Assembly: GCA_963697365.1 (NCBI GenBank) | Contig: CAVONT010000017.1 | Coordinates: 62,001 to 126,000 of the forward strand | Length of the DNA stretch: 64,000 nucleotides | Reading direction: 5' to 3' | Source of the DNA: CAIXZV01 sp963697365 | GTDB taxonomy: Bacteria > Chloroflexota > Limnocylindria > Limnocylindrales > CSP1-4 | Part shown: one piece after another, positions 25,377 to 33,987 of the stretch | Layout: the number at the start of each line of letters is the position of its first letter | Position numbering within the stretch: position 1 is the stretch's first letter | The notes under the pieces: generated by a model | Databases searched by the model: none | What the model was told of the DNA's origin: nothing | What the model saw: only the letters and a program-made list of their open reading frames with translations | Made by a program: the position numbers and the translations under genes

Positions 25377-25736
25377 ATGCCCTCTCCGGGCACATGGAGC
25401 ACGAGGCTCCGCTGTCCGGGGACCGGCGAAGTATACGGGACGCGGGCTCCGACGCGACGACGCGGACCAGGATGGGGGTGTCGTCCGGTTGGTGTCCGGT
25501 TCTCGCCCGGCGGTCTGACGGGGCAGCCGGGGTGTCGGATTCCCGCCCGCGGACCGGATCGGGGTCTGGCCTAGGTGTTCAGGTGCTGGATTCCCGCCTG
25601 GCGGCCGAGACGTGCATCCTGGCGCCCACTGCGGTCGCCCGGCGGGAAGTGCGCGGTTCCCTCGCGTATCCGTGTCATGCACGCACCCGCGGCGCAGCAC
25701 AGTCCCGCTGTCGCCGCACCCACGAGGTTGCCAGGA
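25377..25736. other. Intergenic region with three similar 16-17-mers upstream of the Crp/Fnr gene
   Basis: No gene is supported in these 360 bp. Three related words occur in the same direction: GGTTCTCGCCCGGCGG (25498), GGATTCCCGCCCGCGG (25537) and GGATTCCCGCCTGGCGG (25588). They may be regulator sites or simple repeats. A TATACG word at 25432-25437 lies near the tRNA 5' side. Confidence 0.4.
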
Positions 25737-26308
25737 ATGAGCCCCGAGCCTGACGTCTCCCTGCCTGGCGGTCCCCTGGATGCCGCGTTCGCCGCGGGGC
25801 GTCGCCAGCGTCTCCGGTCGGGTGCCGTCCTGTTCGAGGAAGGCGATATCTCGAACAAGGTCGTCCTCCTGCTTGCCGGCCGCGTCAAGGTGTCAACGTT
25901 GTCGGAGGACGGACGGGAGACGGTGCTCGGGTTCCGGGTTCGGGCGACGTCCTCGGGGAGTTGTCGGCCATCGGCGGGGAGCCGCACCTCGCCACGGTGA
26001 CCATCGTCGAGCCCGGCGAGCCGCTGGTGCTCACGCAGGACAAGCGGACCGAGTTCGTGGCACTCGATGTCACAGGCCGGGTCGCCCAGCGGCTGGTGGA
26101 GCTCGCCCGCGACTATGGGTCACCGGTGGACGGGGGCATCCGGATCGGGCTTCCGATGTCGCAGCGCGATCTGGCGGGCTGGGTCGGGGCGTCGCGCGAG
26201 GCAGCCAACAAGGCGCTGGCGCAACTTGAACGGGCGGGCCTGCTCACCGTCGCCGACCGGCACATCGTGGTCCGCGACCTTGAGGGATTGCGCGCCGGCG
26301 GCGCATGA
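25737..26308 (+). CDS. Crp/Fnr-family transcriptional regulator (one frameshift)
   Basis: About 190 residues when one missing base near 25940 is restored. ATG 25737 is the first in the cyclic-nucleotide-binding frame. The N-terminal half is a cNMP-binding beta-barrel (LFEEGDISNKVVLLLAGRVK, VSTLSEDGRETVLGF, then GDVLGELSAIGGEPH), but the usual Arg-Ser phosphate-cassette pair of CRP is not evident in the part I can read. The C-terminal half is an HTH_Crp domain: VAQRLVELARDYG, then PMSQRDLAGWVGASREAAN and KALAQLERAGLL. No Fnr-type cysteine set is visible, so cAMP, another effector or no ligand are all open. It may autoregulate through the repeated words upstream. Confidence 0.85.
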
Positions 26309-26347
26309 GCCGCGCCTCGCGGGCGGCGCGCGGGCCAGGCCCCGGGT

Positions 26348-27340
26348 TCAGGCGCTGCGCTGGTAGAGGAGGTCGGTGCGGATCCGGGCGAACCCGACCT
26401 TCTCGTACAGGGCGAGCGCGCCCGTCGGGTTCTGGGCGTCGACCCCGAGCGCGGCTTCGGTCATGCCCCGCTCCGCCAGCAGGCGCAGGTTGGCGCCGAT
26501 GAGTGCCGTCGCGACCCCGCGTCCGCGCCAGGCACGTCGAGTCCAGATGTTCTCGGTGTAGCCACGCCGGCGCCCGAGGGACTGGTTCTCCTCGTCGTTG
26601 ATGAAGCCGCACACGCCTCCGACCGGATCGTCGCCCGCCCAGGCGACTTGCCAGACGTCGAGCTGCCCCCACAGCGGGTGCTCGAACAACGCGGTGGTCT
26701 CCTCCAACGTGTACGCCGGCATCGCCGTGTTGTCGGCGAACGCCTCGTTTATCGCTCCGGCGATGGCGGGCAGGTCGGCGCGGCTCGTCGGGCGCAGCTC
26801 GACGCCGTCCGGCAGGACCACGGGCGGCGGGTCGGCGAGGGTTGGGCGCACCATCGCGAAACCGTACCGGACCACCTTGTAGCCGTCATGCTCCAGGAGA
26901 CGCCGCGCGTCGAGGTGCGTCTCGGCCACGTAGGCCCTGAAGATCGAGCGATCGGGCCGTGGCCCCGGCCGCCGGGCGGACTGCAGGCGAGCCGCGTCCT
27001 GGGCCTCGGCCATGAGCCGCCGCCCGATCCCGATGCCGCGCCAGCGCGGAAGCACCGTGCACGAGTGGAAGAAGACCCGGCCGAAGTCCGGGTGGTCGCC
27101 GTCGATGAAGGCGTACGCGAAACCGACCACTTCCCTGTCGACCGACGCGATCCGCCAGTCTTCTGCGGGCTCGAAGCCGGGGACGGTCGGCAAGCCGTCC
27201 CGCAGCTGGCCGGCGCTGCGCACGGTGTCATACCCGTCGACGACCCGTGAGGCCTCGAGGATGGCGGCCATCGCCTCGTAGTCCGCATCGGACGTCAGGC
27301 CGCGGGTGACGATCGGTGTCGAGGCCATGGTGCGCTGCAT
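26348..27340 (-). CDS. Tandem-domain GNAT N-acetyltransferase
   Basis: 330 residues from ATG 27340 (an ATG at 27328 is an alternative). Two GNAT folds are visible. The first has the acetyl-CoA loop VLPRWRGIGIGRRLMAEAQ near residue 115, the second TRRAWRGRGVATALIGANL near residue 275, followed by ALGVDAQNPTGALALYEKVG, the usual C-terminal half of an active domain. The arrangement is that of MshD-like and other bidomain acetyltransferases, where often only the C-terminal half is active. Nothing nearby suggests mycothiol synthesis, so the acceptor is unknown. It lies downstream of nothing obviously related and converges on the Crp gene. Confidence 0.82.
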   Translation of the reverse strand: MQRTMASTPIVTRGLTSDADYEAMAAILEASRVVDGYDTVRSAGQLRDGLPTVPGFEPAEDWRIASVDREVVGFAYAFIDGDHPDFGRVFFHSCTVLPRWRGIGIGRRLMAEAQDAARLQSARRPGPRPDRSIFRAYVAETHLDARRLLEHDGYKVVRYGFAMVRPTLADPPPVVLPDGVELRPTSRADLPAIAGAINEAFADNTAMPAYTLEETTALFEHPLWGQLDVWQVAWAGDDPVGGVCGFINDEENQSLGRRRGYTENIWTRRAWRGRGVATALIGANLRLLAERGMTEAALGVDAQNPTGALALYEKVGFARIRTDLLYQRSA

Positions 27341-27566
27341 CCTGATCCACTTGCGGTGGGATGGCAAGACGTCGTGGTGGGCGGGTCGTCGGCCCGGGGT
27401 CAGCGATGGAGGCCGTGGGCGACGCGGCCATGGCAAGACTTGATCTGACTGATGCCGGGGAGCGGCCCGGCCTTCGCGGACGCCTCGTCCCGGCGCTGGA
27501 GGCTGCAATCTGCTCCGACGCGCCGGCGATTTCAGCGCCCCTGCACATCGGGCAAGCGGAGGCGGC

Positions 27567-28706
27567 TCAGCTCCTCAGTCCGGGCACCCCGAACCGCGCC
27601 GGGTCCAGGGCCGGGTCGATGGCCGGACTGCCGCCCAGCACGAGGTCCGCCACCAGGCGCGCCGAGGCCGGCCCCGTGGAGATCCCCCATGACCCGTGTC
27701 CCGAGCACACGTAGACGTTGTCGCGGCCCGGGACACGGCCCACCAGCGGGCGCCCGTCCACCGACTGCGGTCGCGCGCAGCAGCGGGCCCCGCGGATCGG
27801 GGCGTCCGCGATGGACGGCACGAACGAGGCGGCGCCGAGGAGGATCCGTTCCACCCACGCGTCGGGGTCCGGCTCCGAGGCCAGGAACGTCGATCCGACC
27901 GATGCCGGCCCGGGCGTCGGCACCAGGCTGAACCCGGGCGTCGCGTGGTCCGCCCAGCCGGGCGGGACGGCCTCGACAGCCCCGACGTCGGCCTCGTCCT
28001 CGGCGTCCTCCAGCACGTGCCGCGGTCCGGCTTCGCCCAGGAAGGCCTCCACCACGACGCCCCAGCGGCGCACGATCGGATGCCAGCGGCCGGAGGGATC
28101 CAGCACGTCCGGCGTCCACGGTCCGGCCGCGACGACGACCGCATCGGCCGCCACCCGGGAGCCGTCGACCAGGACCCCGTCGACCCGCGGGCCCCTGCCC
28201 GCAAGTACCGCCGTCCGGCCAGCGCGCACGACGGTGCCGGCCCGCTCGGCCGCTGTCGCGTAGGCATACGTCGCGGAGCCTGGCGCGACCGGGAAGCCGA
28301 TGTCCACGCGGCACGCGGTGAGCCCATCGGCCAGTGAGGGCTCCAGCGCGCGCAGCGCGGCCCCTTCCGCGACATCGACGTCCAGGTCCGGATGCAGCAA
28401 GCGGACGCGACCGGCGAGCAGCCTCGGGAGGTCGCCGTCATGCGAGAGATAGAGCACGCCGGCAGGCTCGTGGCCCAGCGTGAACCCGGCCTCCTCGCGC
28501 TCCAGCTCCCGGTACAGCGCGAGCGTCGGGTGGTACAGCCCGTTCAGCACGCGCTCGAACGGGTGGTACACGACGCCTGAGTTCGCGCCCGAGGCACCCG
28601 ACGCGAGGCCCGCCTGCTCCACCAGCGTGACTCGGGCACCTGCGCGGGCCAGGAATGCGGCTGTGGCCGTGCCCGTGATCCCGCCTCCGACCACCACGAC
28701 GTGCAT
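27567..28706 (-). CDS. FAD-dependent oxidoreductase of the DAO family
   Basis: 379 residues. ATG 28706 is six nt after a TACCCT box and starts directly with the FAD dinucleotide motif (MHVVVVGGGITGTATAAFL). A further FAD contact is VEQAGLASGASGANSGV; the C-terminal end has PIRGARCCARPQSVDGRPLV and NVYVCSGHGSWGISTGPASA, typical of D-amino-acid oxidase, glycine oxidase and sarcosine oxidase relatives. Oxidative deamination or demethylation of an amine with release of hydrogen peroxide, or reduction of a quinone, is the expected reaction; the substrate is not evident. The gene is divergent from bioY. Confidence 0.83.
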   Translation of the reverse strand: MHVVVVGGGITGTATAAFLARAGARVTLVEQAGLASGASGANSGVVYHPFERVLNGLYHPTLALYRELEREEAGFTLGHEPAGVLYLSHDGDLPRLLAGRVRLLHPDLDVDVAEGAALRALEPSLADGLTACRVDIGFPVAPGSATYAYATAAERAGTVVRAGRTAVLAGRGPRVDGVLVDGSRVAADAVVVAAGPWTPDVLDPSGRWHPIVRRWGVVVEAFLGEAGPRHVLEDAEDEADVGAVEAVPPGWADHATPGFSLVPTPGPASVGSTFLASEPDPDAWVERILLGAASFVPSIADAPIRGARCCARPQSVDGRPLVGRVPGRDNVYVCSGHGSWGISTGPASARLVADLVLGGSPAIDPALDPARFGVPGLRS

Positions 28707-28712
28707 CCGCGA

Positions 28713-28718
28713 AGGGTA
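28713..28718 (-). promoter_or_regulatory. -10 box for leaderless FAD oxidoreductase gene
   Basis: TACCCT on the minus strand, six nt before the ATG at 28706, and no Shine-Dalgarno. Confidence 0.42.
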
Positions 28719-28812
28719 GTCCGCGTGCCGGCCGGTCGCGGCACGAACGGGGGAGTGCAGGCCCCGGCGCTCCGGCGCCGGTCTGGATGACGCGTCCGGC
28801 ACCTCCGGTTGG

Positions 28813-28818
28813 TAGACT
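28813..28818 (+). promoter_or_regulatory. -10 box for bioY
   Basis: TAGACT in GGTAGACTCC, followed by a leader of about 37 nt that contains GAGGG before the start. Same box as chrA and cphB. Confidence 0.5.
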
Positions 28819-28861
28819 CCGCGCAACGCCGCGCCGTGGGGGCGCGGTTGCAGAGGGCCCA

Positions 28862-29506
28862 ATGAGCTACGCGATCCCGTCACTGACCAGGATTCCGGCT
28901 GCCGAGAAGGGCATCACCATCGCGGACTTCCTCGTCCCGGTCTGGGCCGGCGAGCACACCTCGCCCCGCCTGCGCAACGCGATGCTGGTCATGGCCGGCG
29001 CGTTGCTCATCTTCCTGACGTCACTGATCGCGATCCCGATCCCCGGCAACCCGGTGCCCTACACGCTCCAGAACTTCGGGATCCTCGTCGTCGGCGGGGC
29101 GCTCGGCATGCGGCGCGGCGGACTCGCGAGCTTGATCTATGTCGCGCTCGGCGTGGTAGGCCTGCCGTTCTTCGCCGAGGGCAGCGGTGGTCTCGAGGTC
29201 ATCTGGGGCGCCACCGGCGGATATCTCATCGGGTTCGTGCTCGCGGCGGCGCTGGTCGGCCGACTGGCGGAGCTCGGCTGGGACCGCCACATCGGCGGCT
29301 CGCTCGGGATGAACACCCTCGGGACGGTCGTGATCTACGCGATCGGCGTGCCGTGGCTGGCCGCCACGACCGGGATGGATCTCGGACAGGCGATCGCGGT
29401 CGGGCTCGTGCCGTTCCTCGTCGTCGACATCATCAAGCTGGCCGCGGCCGCAGGCGTCTTCCCGGTCGCCTGGTGGGTGGTTGGGCGCCGGCCCAGCGAG
29501 CGGTAG
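28862..29506 (+). CDS. bioY: Biotin transporter BioY (ECF S-component)
   Basis: 214 residues. ATG 28862 has GAGGG about six nt upstream; in-frame codons before it belong to the leader. BioY family: IPIPGNPVPYTLQNFGILVV (loop L1 region), GGALGMRRGGLASLIYVALG, VVGLPFFAEGSGGLEVIWG, ATGGYLIGFVLAAALVGRL and VPFLVVDIIKLAAAAG. Six membrane helices are expected, and an N-terminal hydrophilic extension of about 40 residues is present. It should bind and import biotin, alone or with EcfAT encoded elsewhere. No biotin-synthesis gene is in the window. Confidence 0.92.
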   Translation: MSYAIPSLTRIPAAEKGITIADFLVPVWAGEHTSPRLRNAMLVMAGALLIFLTSLIAIPIPGNPVPYTLQNFGILVVGGALGMRRGGLASLIYVALGVVGLPFFAEGSGGLEVIWGATGGYLIGFVLAAALVGRLAELGWDRHIGGSLGMNTLGTVVIYAIGVPWLAATTGMDLGQAIAVGLVPFLVVDIIKLAAAAGVFPVAWWVVGRRPSER

Positions 29507-29549
29507 CGGTCAACCGTCCGGCGGGACCGTTCCATCCCTGCAGGGTGGG

Positions 29550-29694
29550 TCCATCCACACGCGGGGATGATCCCGTGGTCTTCATCCCCGTGCGGATGAT
29601 CCGCGCACCCAGCACGCTGGCATCAGGCGCGGAAGTCGGGATTCGGCCACCGACCCCCGCATGCCTGTCGCGGAATCCATCCACAGCGGGATGA
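29550..29694. repeat. Imperfect direct repeat downstream of bioY
   Basis: TCCATCCACACGCGGGGATGA (29550-29570) recurs as TCCATCCACAGCGGGATGA (29676-29694). The 230-bp gap between bioY and the convergent GNAT gene holds no gene that I can support. Confidence 0.35.
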
Positions 29695-29739
29695 ACGCAG
29701 CGATTCGATCCTCGTGGTGACGACGATCGACCTCCAGCG

Positions 29740-30336
29740 TCACGTGCCGTTGAGCGCTGCGCCCAGGCGAGGGTCGCCGAGCAGCTCCGGCAGCGGGACG
29801 AGCCGCGCGGGCGGATCCGGGCGCGGGCCGAGCTCCAGCGCGTACCAGTCCACCCCGTGCCACGCGCCGGACTTGTAGCCGATCGCCTCGAACGCGCCGA
29901 CGTGCCGGTAGCCGAGCGCGAGATGCAGGCCGACCGATCCCGGGTTCGGCAGCGTGATCCCGGCCACCGCGAGGTGCGCGCACTGGAGACGCAGGATCCG
30001 GAGCAGCGCCTCCATCGTCGCCCTCCCGAGACCCCGTCCGGTGAACGCGCGATCCACGTACACCGTCGTCTCGACCGTCCAGTCGTAGGCCGCGCGCTCC
30101 CGGTGGCGCGACCCGTAGGCGTAGGCGCGGACCACGCCGTCCACCTCCGCCACCAGCCAGGGCGTGCGGGCCACGACGCGCTCGATGCGGGCGGCCATCT
30201 CGGCACCGGACGGGGGTTCCGCCTCGAACGAGACCACCGAGTCGGTCACGAACGGCGCGTAGACCGCGGCCACGACGGCCCCGTCAGCGGGCGTCGCCAA
30301 GCGGAGTTGCGGATGAAGGTCGGGGACGGAATCCAC
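29740..30336 (-). CDS. GNAT N-acetyltransferase, phosphinothricin/methionine sulfoximine acetyltransferase-like
   Basis: 198 residues. Two GTG codons (30345, 30336) are possible starts; 30336 has AGG at a better distance. The start is 11-12 nt from the stop of the M1-like peptidase, so both are probably cotranscribed. The domain reads LRLATPADGAVVAAVYAPFV, VVSFEAEPPS, TPWLVAEVDG, AYDWTVETTVYVDRAFTGRG (acetyl-CoA loop FTGRGLGRATMEALL) and VGLHLALGYRHVGAFEAIGY, then GVDWYALEL, which follows the Pat/Bar/YncA pattern. Those enzymes acetylate phosphinothricin-like amino acids or methionine sulfone; the real substrate here is not known. Confidence 0.83.
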   Translation of the reverse strand: MDSVPDLHPQLRLATPADGAVVAAVYAPFVTDSVVSFEAEPPSGAEMAARIERVVARTPWLVAEVDGVVRAYAYGSRHRERAAYDWTVETTVYVDRAFTGRGLGRATMEALLRILRLQCAHLAVAGITLPNPGSVGLHLALGYRHVGAFEAIGYKSGAWHGVDWYALELGPRPDPPARLVPLPELLGDPRLGAALNGT

Positions 30337-30346
30337 CGGCGGCACC

Positions 30347-31735
30347 TCAGTACAGCGTCGGGAAGCGCGCCCGCCAGCGGGCGGCCATGTCGAGCGGCGT
30401 CGCGGCATCGAGCGTGTCCAGCAGCGTGCGCGTGTCGGACAGGCCCCACCGCTGCTCGGCGAGATAGCGCCGCACCGCGCCGAAGAACACCGCCGTGCCC
30501 ATCTCGCGGCGGGCGTTGTCGAGCAGGTTGCCGCCCTGGATGTAGACGACCTCGTAGTAGCAGGCCTCGGAGTAGCCGTAGATGGAGCGGTCGAGGTCCG
30601 CCCGTGCGCACCGGGATGCGCGCCGCTGGCCGAGCACGAAGCGGGTGACCATGTCGGCCATGGCCTCGTCGGCGAACGGCTCGCGGGCCTGGTCGCTGCC
30701 GACCAGTCCGTAGAACCACTGGTGCGCGAGCTCGTGGGTGACCAGGTACTCGTACCGCGAGGTCGCGGTGCCGGCCGGGATCCAGATGATGCCCGGGCCC
30801 TCCATGGCGTAGCCGCCGGCCGACTCCACCACCCGCAGCACCGGCCACGGCGATGGGCCGAGCCGCGCCTCGAGGAGCGGCAGGGCGCGGGTGGCGGCAC
30901 GCAGCAGGGCCCCCGACGGGCCGCCAGGCCGGGTGGCGACGCGGATGGTCGTCCCGTTGACGGTGGCCGAACGCCGGTCCACGTGGCGCGAGGCGTTGAG
31001 CACGAGGTCGCGCACGTCGCGGGCCTCCCACTCGGTCACGAGGCCGTCGGCGGAGCGCGAGGTCCGGGTCCCGTTCAGGGTCACGGCGAGCGGGACGTCG
31101 GTCTCGACACGCACCCTGACGAGCGGGCTCGCGGGCGTGACGAACGGATCGCCGTGGTTCGGGCGCTCGAAGCGCGTCGTACGGCTGATCCACGGCACCC
31201 AGCGGTACAGGTTCGCGACGCCGTTGGCCCTGGTGAACATCCAGGACGAGCCCGCGGTCCCCGAACGGAGCGTCGCCCGGAACGGCACCCGGATGACGGT
31301 GGTGGCACCCGGGGGCAGGACGCCTCCCAGGCGGACGGTGACCGTCTGGCCGGCGAGCGTGGCCGAGTGGGCCGCCCCATCCACCGTCACCGTGCCCAGC
31401 CGCAGCCCGCCGAGCGGACCCATCACGGTGTTGAGGCGGACGCGGTCGACGCCGGTCCCGGAGTCGTTGCGGGCCGTGATCACGACGCTCCCGCGGACGC
31501 TGCGGGTGGACCAGACCAGGCGCAGGTCGACGGCGTAGGTGGCGTGCATCCGGATGGACGAACGGTCGACGGTGCCCGGGACGATGGCGGAACCAGGCCG
31601 GGCCACGGAGGCCGCTCCGATCGCCGGAGCTGGCGCCGCCCGCGCGTCTGTCGCCGCCGATCCCGACACCAGCAGGACCACACCGAGTGCGGCTGCTGCC
31701 GCGGCACGGAGCACGGTGCGCCTGACGCCGGTCAT
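30347..31735 (-). CDS. Secreted M1-family-like metallopeptidase
   Basis: 462 residues. ATG 31735 is six nt after a TACGAT box. Signal peptide: basic TGVRRTVLR, hydrophobic AAAAAALGVVLLVSGSA, cleavage near DARA. The middle is a beta-rich region resembling the M1 N-terminal domain, and the gluzincin site is HELAHQWFYGLVGSDQ with the third ligand Glu in REPFADEAMAD (HExxH-18-E). YEVVYIQGGNLLDNARRE near the end is the aminopeptidase-N YxKG-like region, although the substrate Tyr-Lys order differs. The GAMEN exopeptidase motif appears altered (GGYAMEGPGI). It should hydrolyse peptides outside the cell. It is shorter than usual M1 enzymes (600-900), lacking the C-terminal helical domain. Confidence 0.85.
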   Translation of the reverse strand: MTGVRRTVLRAAAAAALGVVLLVSGSAATDARAAPAPAIGAASVARPGSAIVPGTVDRSSIRMHATYAVDLRLVWSTRSVRGSVVITARNDSGTGVDRVRLNTVMGPLGGLRLGTVTVDGAAHSATLAGQTVTVRLGGVLPPGATTVIRVPFRATLRSGTAGSSWMFTRANGVANLYRWVPWISRTTRFERPNHGDPFVTPASPLVRVRVETDVPLAVTLNGTRTSRSADGLVTEWEARDVRDLVLNASRHVDRRSATVNGTTIRVATRPGGPSGALLRAATRALPLLEARLGPSPWPVLRVVESAGGYAMEGPGIIWIPAGTATSRYEYLVTHELAHQWFYGLVGSDQAREPFADEAMADMVTRFVLGQRRASRCARADLDRSIYGYSEACYYEVVYIQGGNLLDNARREMGTAVFFGAVRRYLAEQRWGLSDTRTLLDTLDAATPLDMAARWRARFPTLY

Positions 31736-31741
31736 GTCCGG

Positions 31742-31747
31742 ATCGTA
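31742..31747 (-). promoter_or_regulatory. -10 box for leaderless peptidase gene
   Basis: TACGAT on the minus strand, six nt before ATG 31735; no Shine-Dalgarno. Confidence 0.47.
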
Positions 31748-31947
31748 CCCCGGCGCGTATGCGGTCTGGTGCGGCCGGCCCGGCATGCCCCCGATATGCG
31801 TCGGGGGCCGTTTGGCCGGGCCGGGTGGCCCGAGCCGAGGTGCCCGGATCGTTGCGGTGCAGGGCACCCTCCAACAGGGGCGTTTGGACCCTGCCCGTCG
31901 CCACCCCGACAGCCGACGATCCCGTCACACCGAAGGGAGTCCCACGT

Positions 31948-32553
31948 TTGGGTGCAGACCGCGTCCTCATCGCCTTCGCAAGCCAGGCCGGATCGACAGC
32001 CTCGATCGCCGAGGCGATCGGCGCCGTGCTCCGTCGCTACGGTCTCGAGGTCGAGGCACGCGCGGCGCGCGACGTGACGGACGTCAGCCCGTACGCAGCC
32101 GTCATCCTCGGCAGCGGCATGTACGTGCCCAGCCGGCATGGCGACGGCGGCGGGTTCCTGGCCCGTCACGCCGCCGCTCTCGCCGGGCGCAAGGTGTGGC
32201 TGTTCTGCGCTGGGCCCATCGGCCGTCGCCGCTGCATCGACGGGCACCATGACGACGATCAAGGCGAGTGTGCGGTGAGCGCCGTCGCCCGCTTCGTCGG
32301 GGCGCGCGGCTGGGCCACGTTCGGGCCGCGCGCCGTGGACGGTGGCGCGGACATCGTGGAGCAGCTCGGTCCGGTGGACATCGCGCGGGTGCGTGCATGG
32401 GCCGCGGAGATCGGCGAGGAGCTGGCGCCACCGTCGCGCGCGATCCGCCAGACGACGGGCTCCATGGATCCGGCCGTCCCAGGCGAGCACGCCCCTGGGA
32501 GCTCCGGGACTCCACGTGCACGCGGGCCGCGCGAGGCTGTGACACACAGCTGA
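31948..32553 (+). CDS. Flavodoxin-domain protein (HemG-like)
   Basis: 201 residues. The start is a TTG at 31948 with AAGGGAG eight nt upstream; no ATG or GTG lies at a sensible place. The fold starts with VLIAFASQAGSTASIAEAIG, the FMN phosphate loop, followed by VSPYAAVILGSGMYVPS (second FMN loop) and KVWLFCAGPIG. That pattern matches flavodoxin domains of the menaquinone-dependent protoporphyrinogen oxidase HemG type. The C-terminal 40 residues are unstructured. It may act in heme synthesis or as a redox carrier. Next gene starts 26 nt downstream. Confidence 0.78.
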   Translation: MGADRVLIAFASQAGSTASIAEAIGAVLRRYGLEVEARAARDVTDVSPYAAVILGSGMYVPSRHGDGGGFLARHAAALAGRKVWLFCAGPIGRRRCIDGHHDDDQGECAVSAVARFVGARGWATFGPRAVDGGADIVEQLGPVDIARVRAWAAEIGEELAPPSRAIRQTTGSMDPAVPGEHAPGSSGTPRARGPREAVTHS

Positions 32554-32578
32554 CACAGGCCGGCTCCATGGTTGTGCC

Positions 32579-33848
32579 ATGGAAGCACGCATCCTCTCCC
32601 TCCCCGGCTCCGGACCCATCGTCCACGTGGACGGCGACCGGATCGTCGTCGAGCGCCTCGTCCTTGCCGATGCCGCCATGGCGGCATCGCTTGCCGAACG
32701 CGAGGAGGCCGACCGGCCGGCGGTCGTCGAGCGCGCGCTGCGCATCGGCCTGATCGCCCTCCAGGACGCCGCGACCACGATGGACACCGATGTCGTCCGT
32801 CGCGAGTTCGAGAAGCTGGTCACGCAGACCGCGAAGGCCAATGAGGACGCGGCCCGGGAGGTCGAGGCGGTCCTGCGCGAGAACTTTGCCGGCGAGGACG
32901 GACGCCTTCCGAGGACCCTGGAGAAGTTCCTCGGTGACCGGGGTGAGCTGCAGACGTTCGTGCATGACCTGTTCGACGAGACCAAGCGGGACTCCGCGAT
33001 CGGGCGCATGGGCACCTTGCTCGGTCGCTATTTCGACGGAGACCAGTCCCGCCTGGCCGTGCTCCTGGACCCGACCCGCCTCGGCTCGCCGCTCCACCAG
33101 TTCCGCCAGGAGGTCGCTGACGGCTTCAAGGTGCTCAACGACAAGCTGGTGGCGCTCGAGGCCGCAAGCAGCGCCCGCGCCGGCGAGCGGGCGAAGGGGA
33201 CGGCCAAAGGCGGCGACTTCGAGGACCTCCTCCACGTGCTGCTCGGTGACCTGGCCCGCGGCAGCGGCGACATGGTGGACCGGACCGGCACCGAGGAGGG
33301 CGCCGTCGCCCGCTCCAAGAAGGGCGACTTCGTTGTCACCCTGGACCCGGCCCTGACGCGAGGCGCGACGGTGCGCGTGGTGCTCGAGGCGAAGGACCGC
33401 CGCCTGTCGGGTCCCGACATGCGCAAGGAGCTGCAGGAGGCCCGCCGGAACCGCGATGCGCTCATCGGGGTTGCCGTCTGGAGCGCCCAGCACGCACCCG
33501 CAGGGCTACGCCCCGTTCACGGTGGTTGGCGAGGACGTCCACGTGGTGGTGGACCCGGAGGCTCCCGACACCGCATACCTGGCCGCCGCGGTCCGCCTGG
33601 CCCGGATCATGGCGCTCGCGAAGCTCGCCGAGCGGACCGTGGACGTGGATGCCCACGCGATCGCCAAGGCCCTCACGGGTGTCCGGGAGCAGCTGGAGCA
33701 GGTGCGCAACCTGAAGACGCAGCTGACCTCGATCACCTCGGTCACCAAGGCGGTCACCGATGGCCTCGACATCATGCGGAACGGCATCATCGCCCGCGTG
33801 TCCGAGGCGGAGGCCGAGCTCCGCGGAGCCCGGGTGACGGCCGCCTGA
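32579..33848 (+). CDS. Unrecognised protein with coiled coil and PD-(D/E)XK-like nuclease motif (one frameshift)
   Basis: About 422 residues when one extra base at 33500 is removed. I do not recognise the family. Residues 1-75 are a compact N-terminal part (VERLVLADAAMAASLAEREE). Residues 80-230 are charged helices, probably coiled coil (REFEKLVTQTAKANEDAARE, GRLPRTLEKFLGDRGELQTF). The core from about residue 235 has KKGDFVVTLDP with Asp250 and VRVVLEAKDRRLS with Glu270 and Lys272, spaced like the D...ExK site of PD-(D/E)XK nucleases; then LQEARRNRDALIGVAVWSAQ. After the shift comes GYAPFTVVGEDVHVVVDPEA and a helical tail. RmuC-like proteins share a coiled-coil plus nuclease layout, so a DNA-processing role is plausible but unproven. 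Confidence 0.6.
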
Positions 33849-33987
33849 CAATCGGAGCACGCGGTCCCGACGATGGTCGGGGTTGGCGGGAGTGCGCCCC
33901 TTGGGCGATACTCGGCCTGTCCGCGGGGGTGGCTCGCACGCCATCGTGCAGGCACGCCGCCGCACATCGCGCCCACGTGGAGACCCA

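Noticed and set aside
29550..29694. Repeat pair downstream of bioY as a CRISPR-like array
   Set aside because: Only two imperfect copies, no regular spacer and no cas genes.
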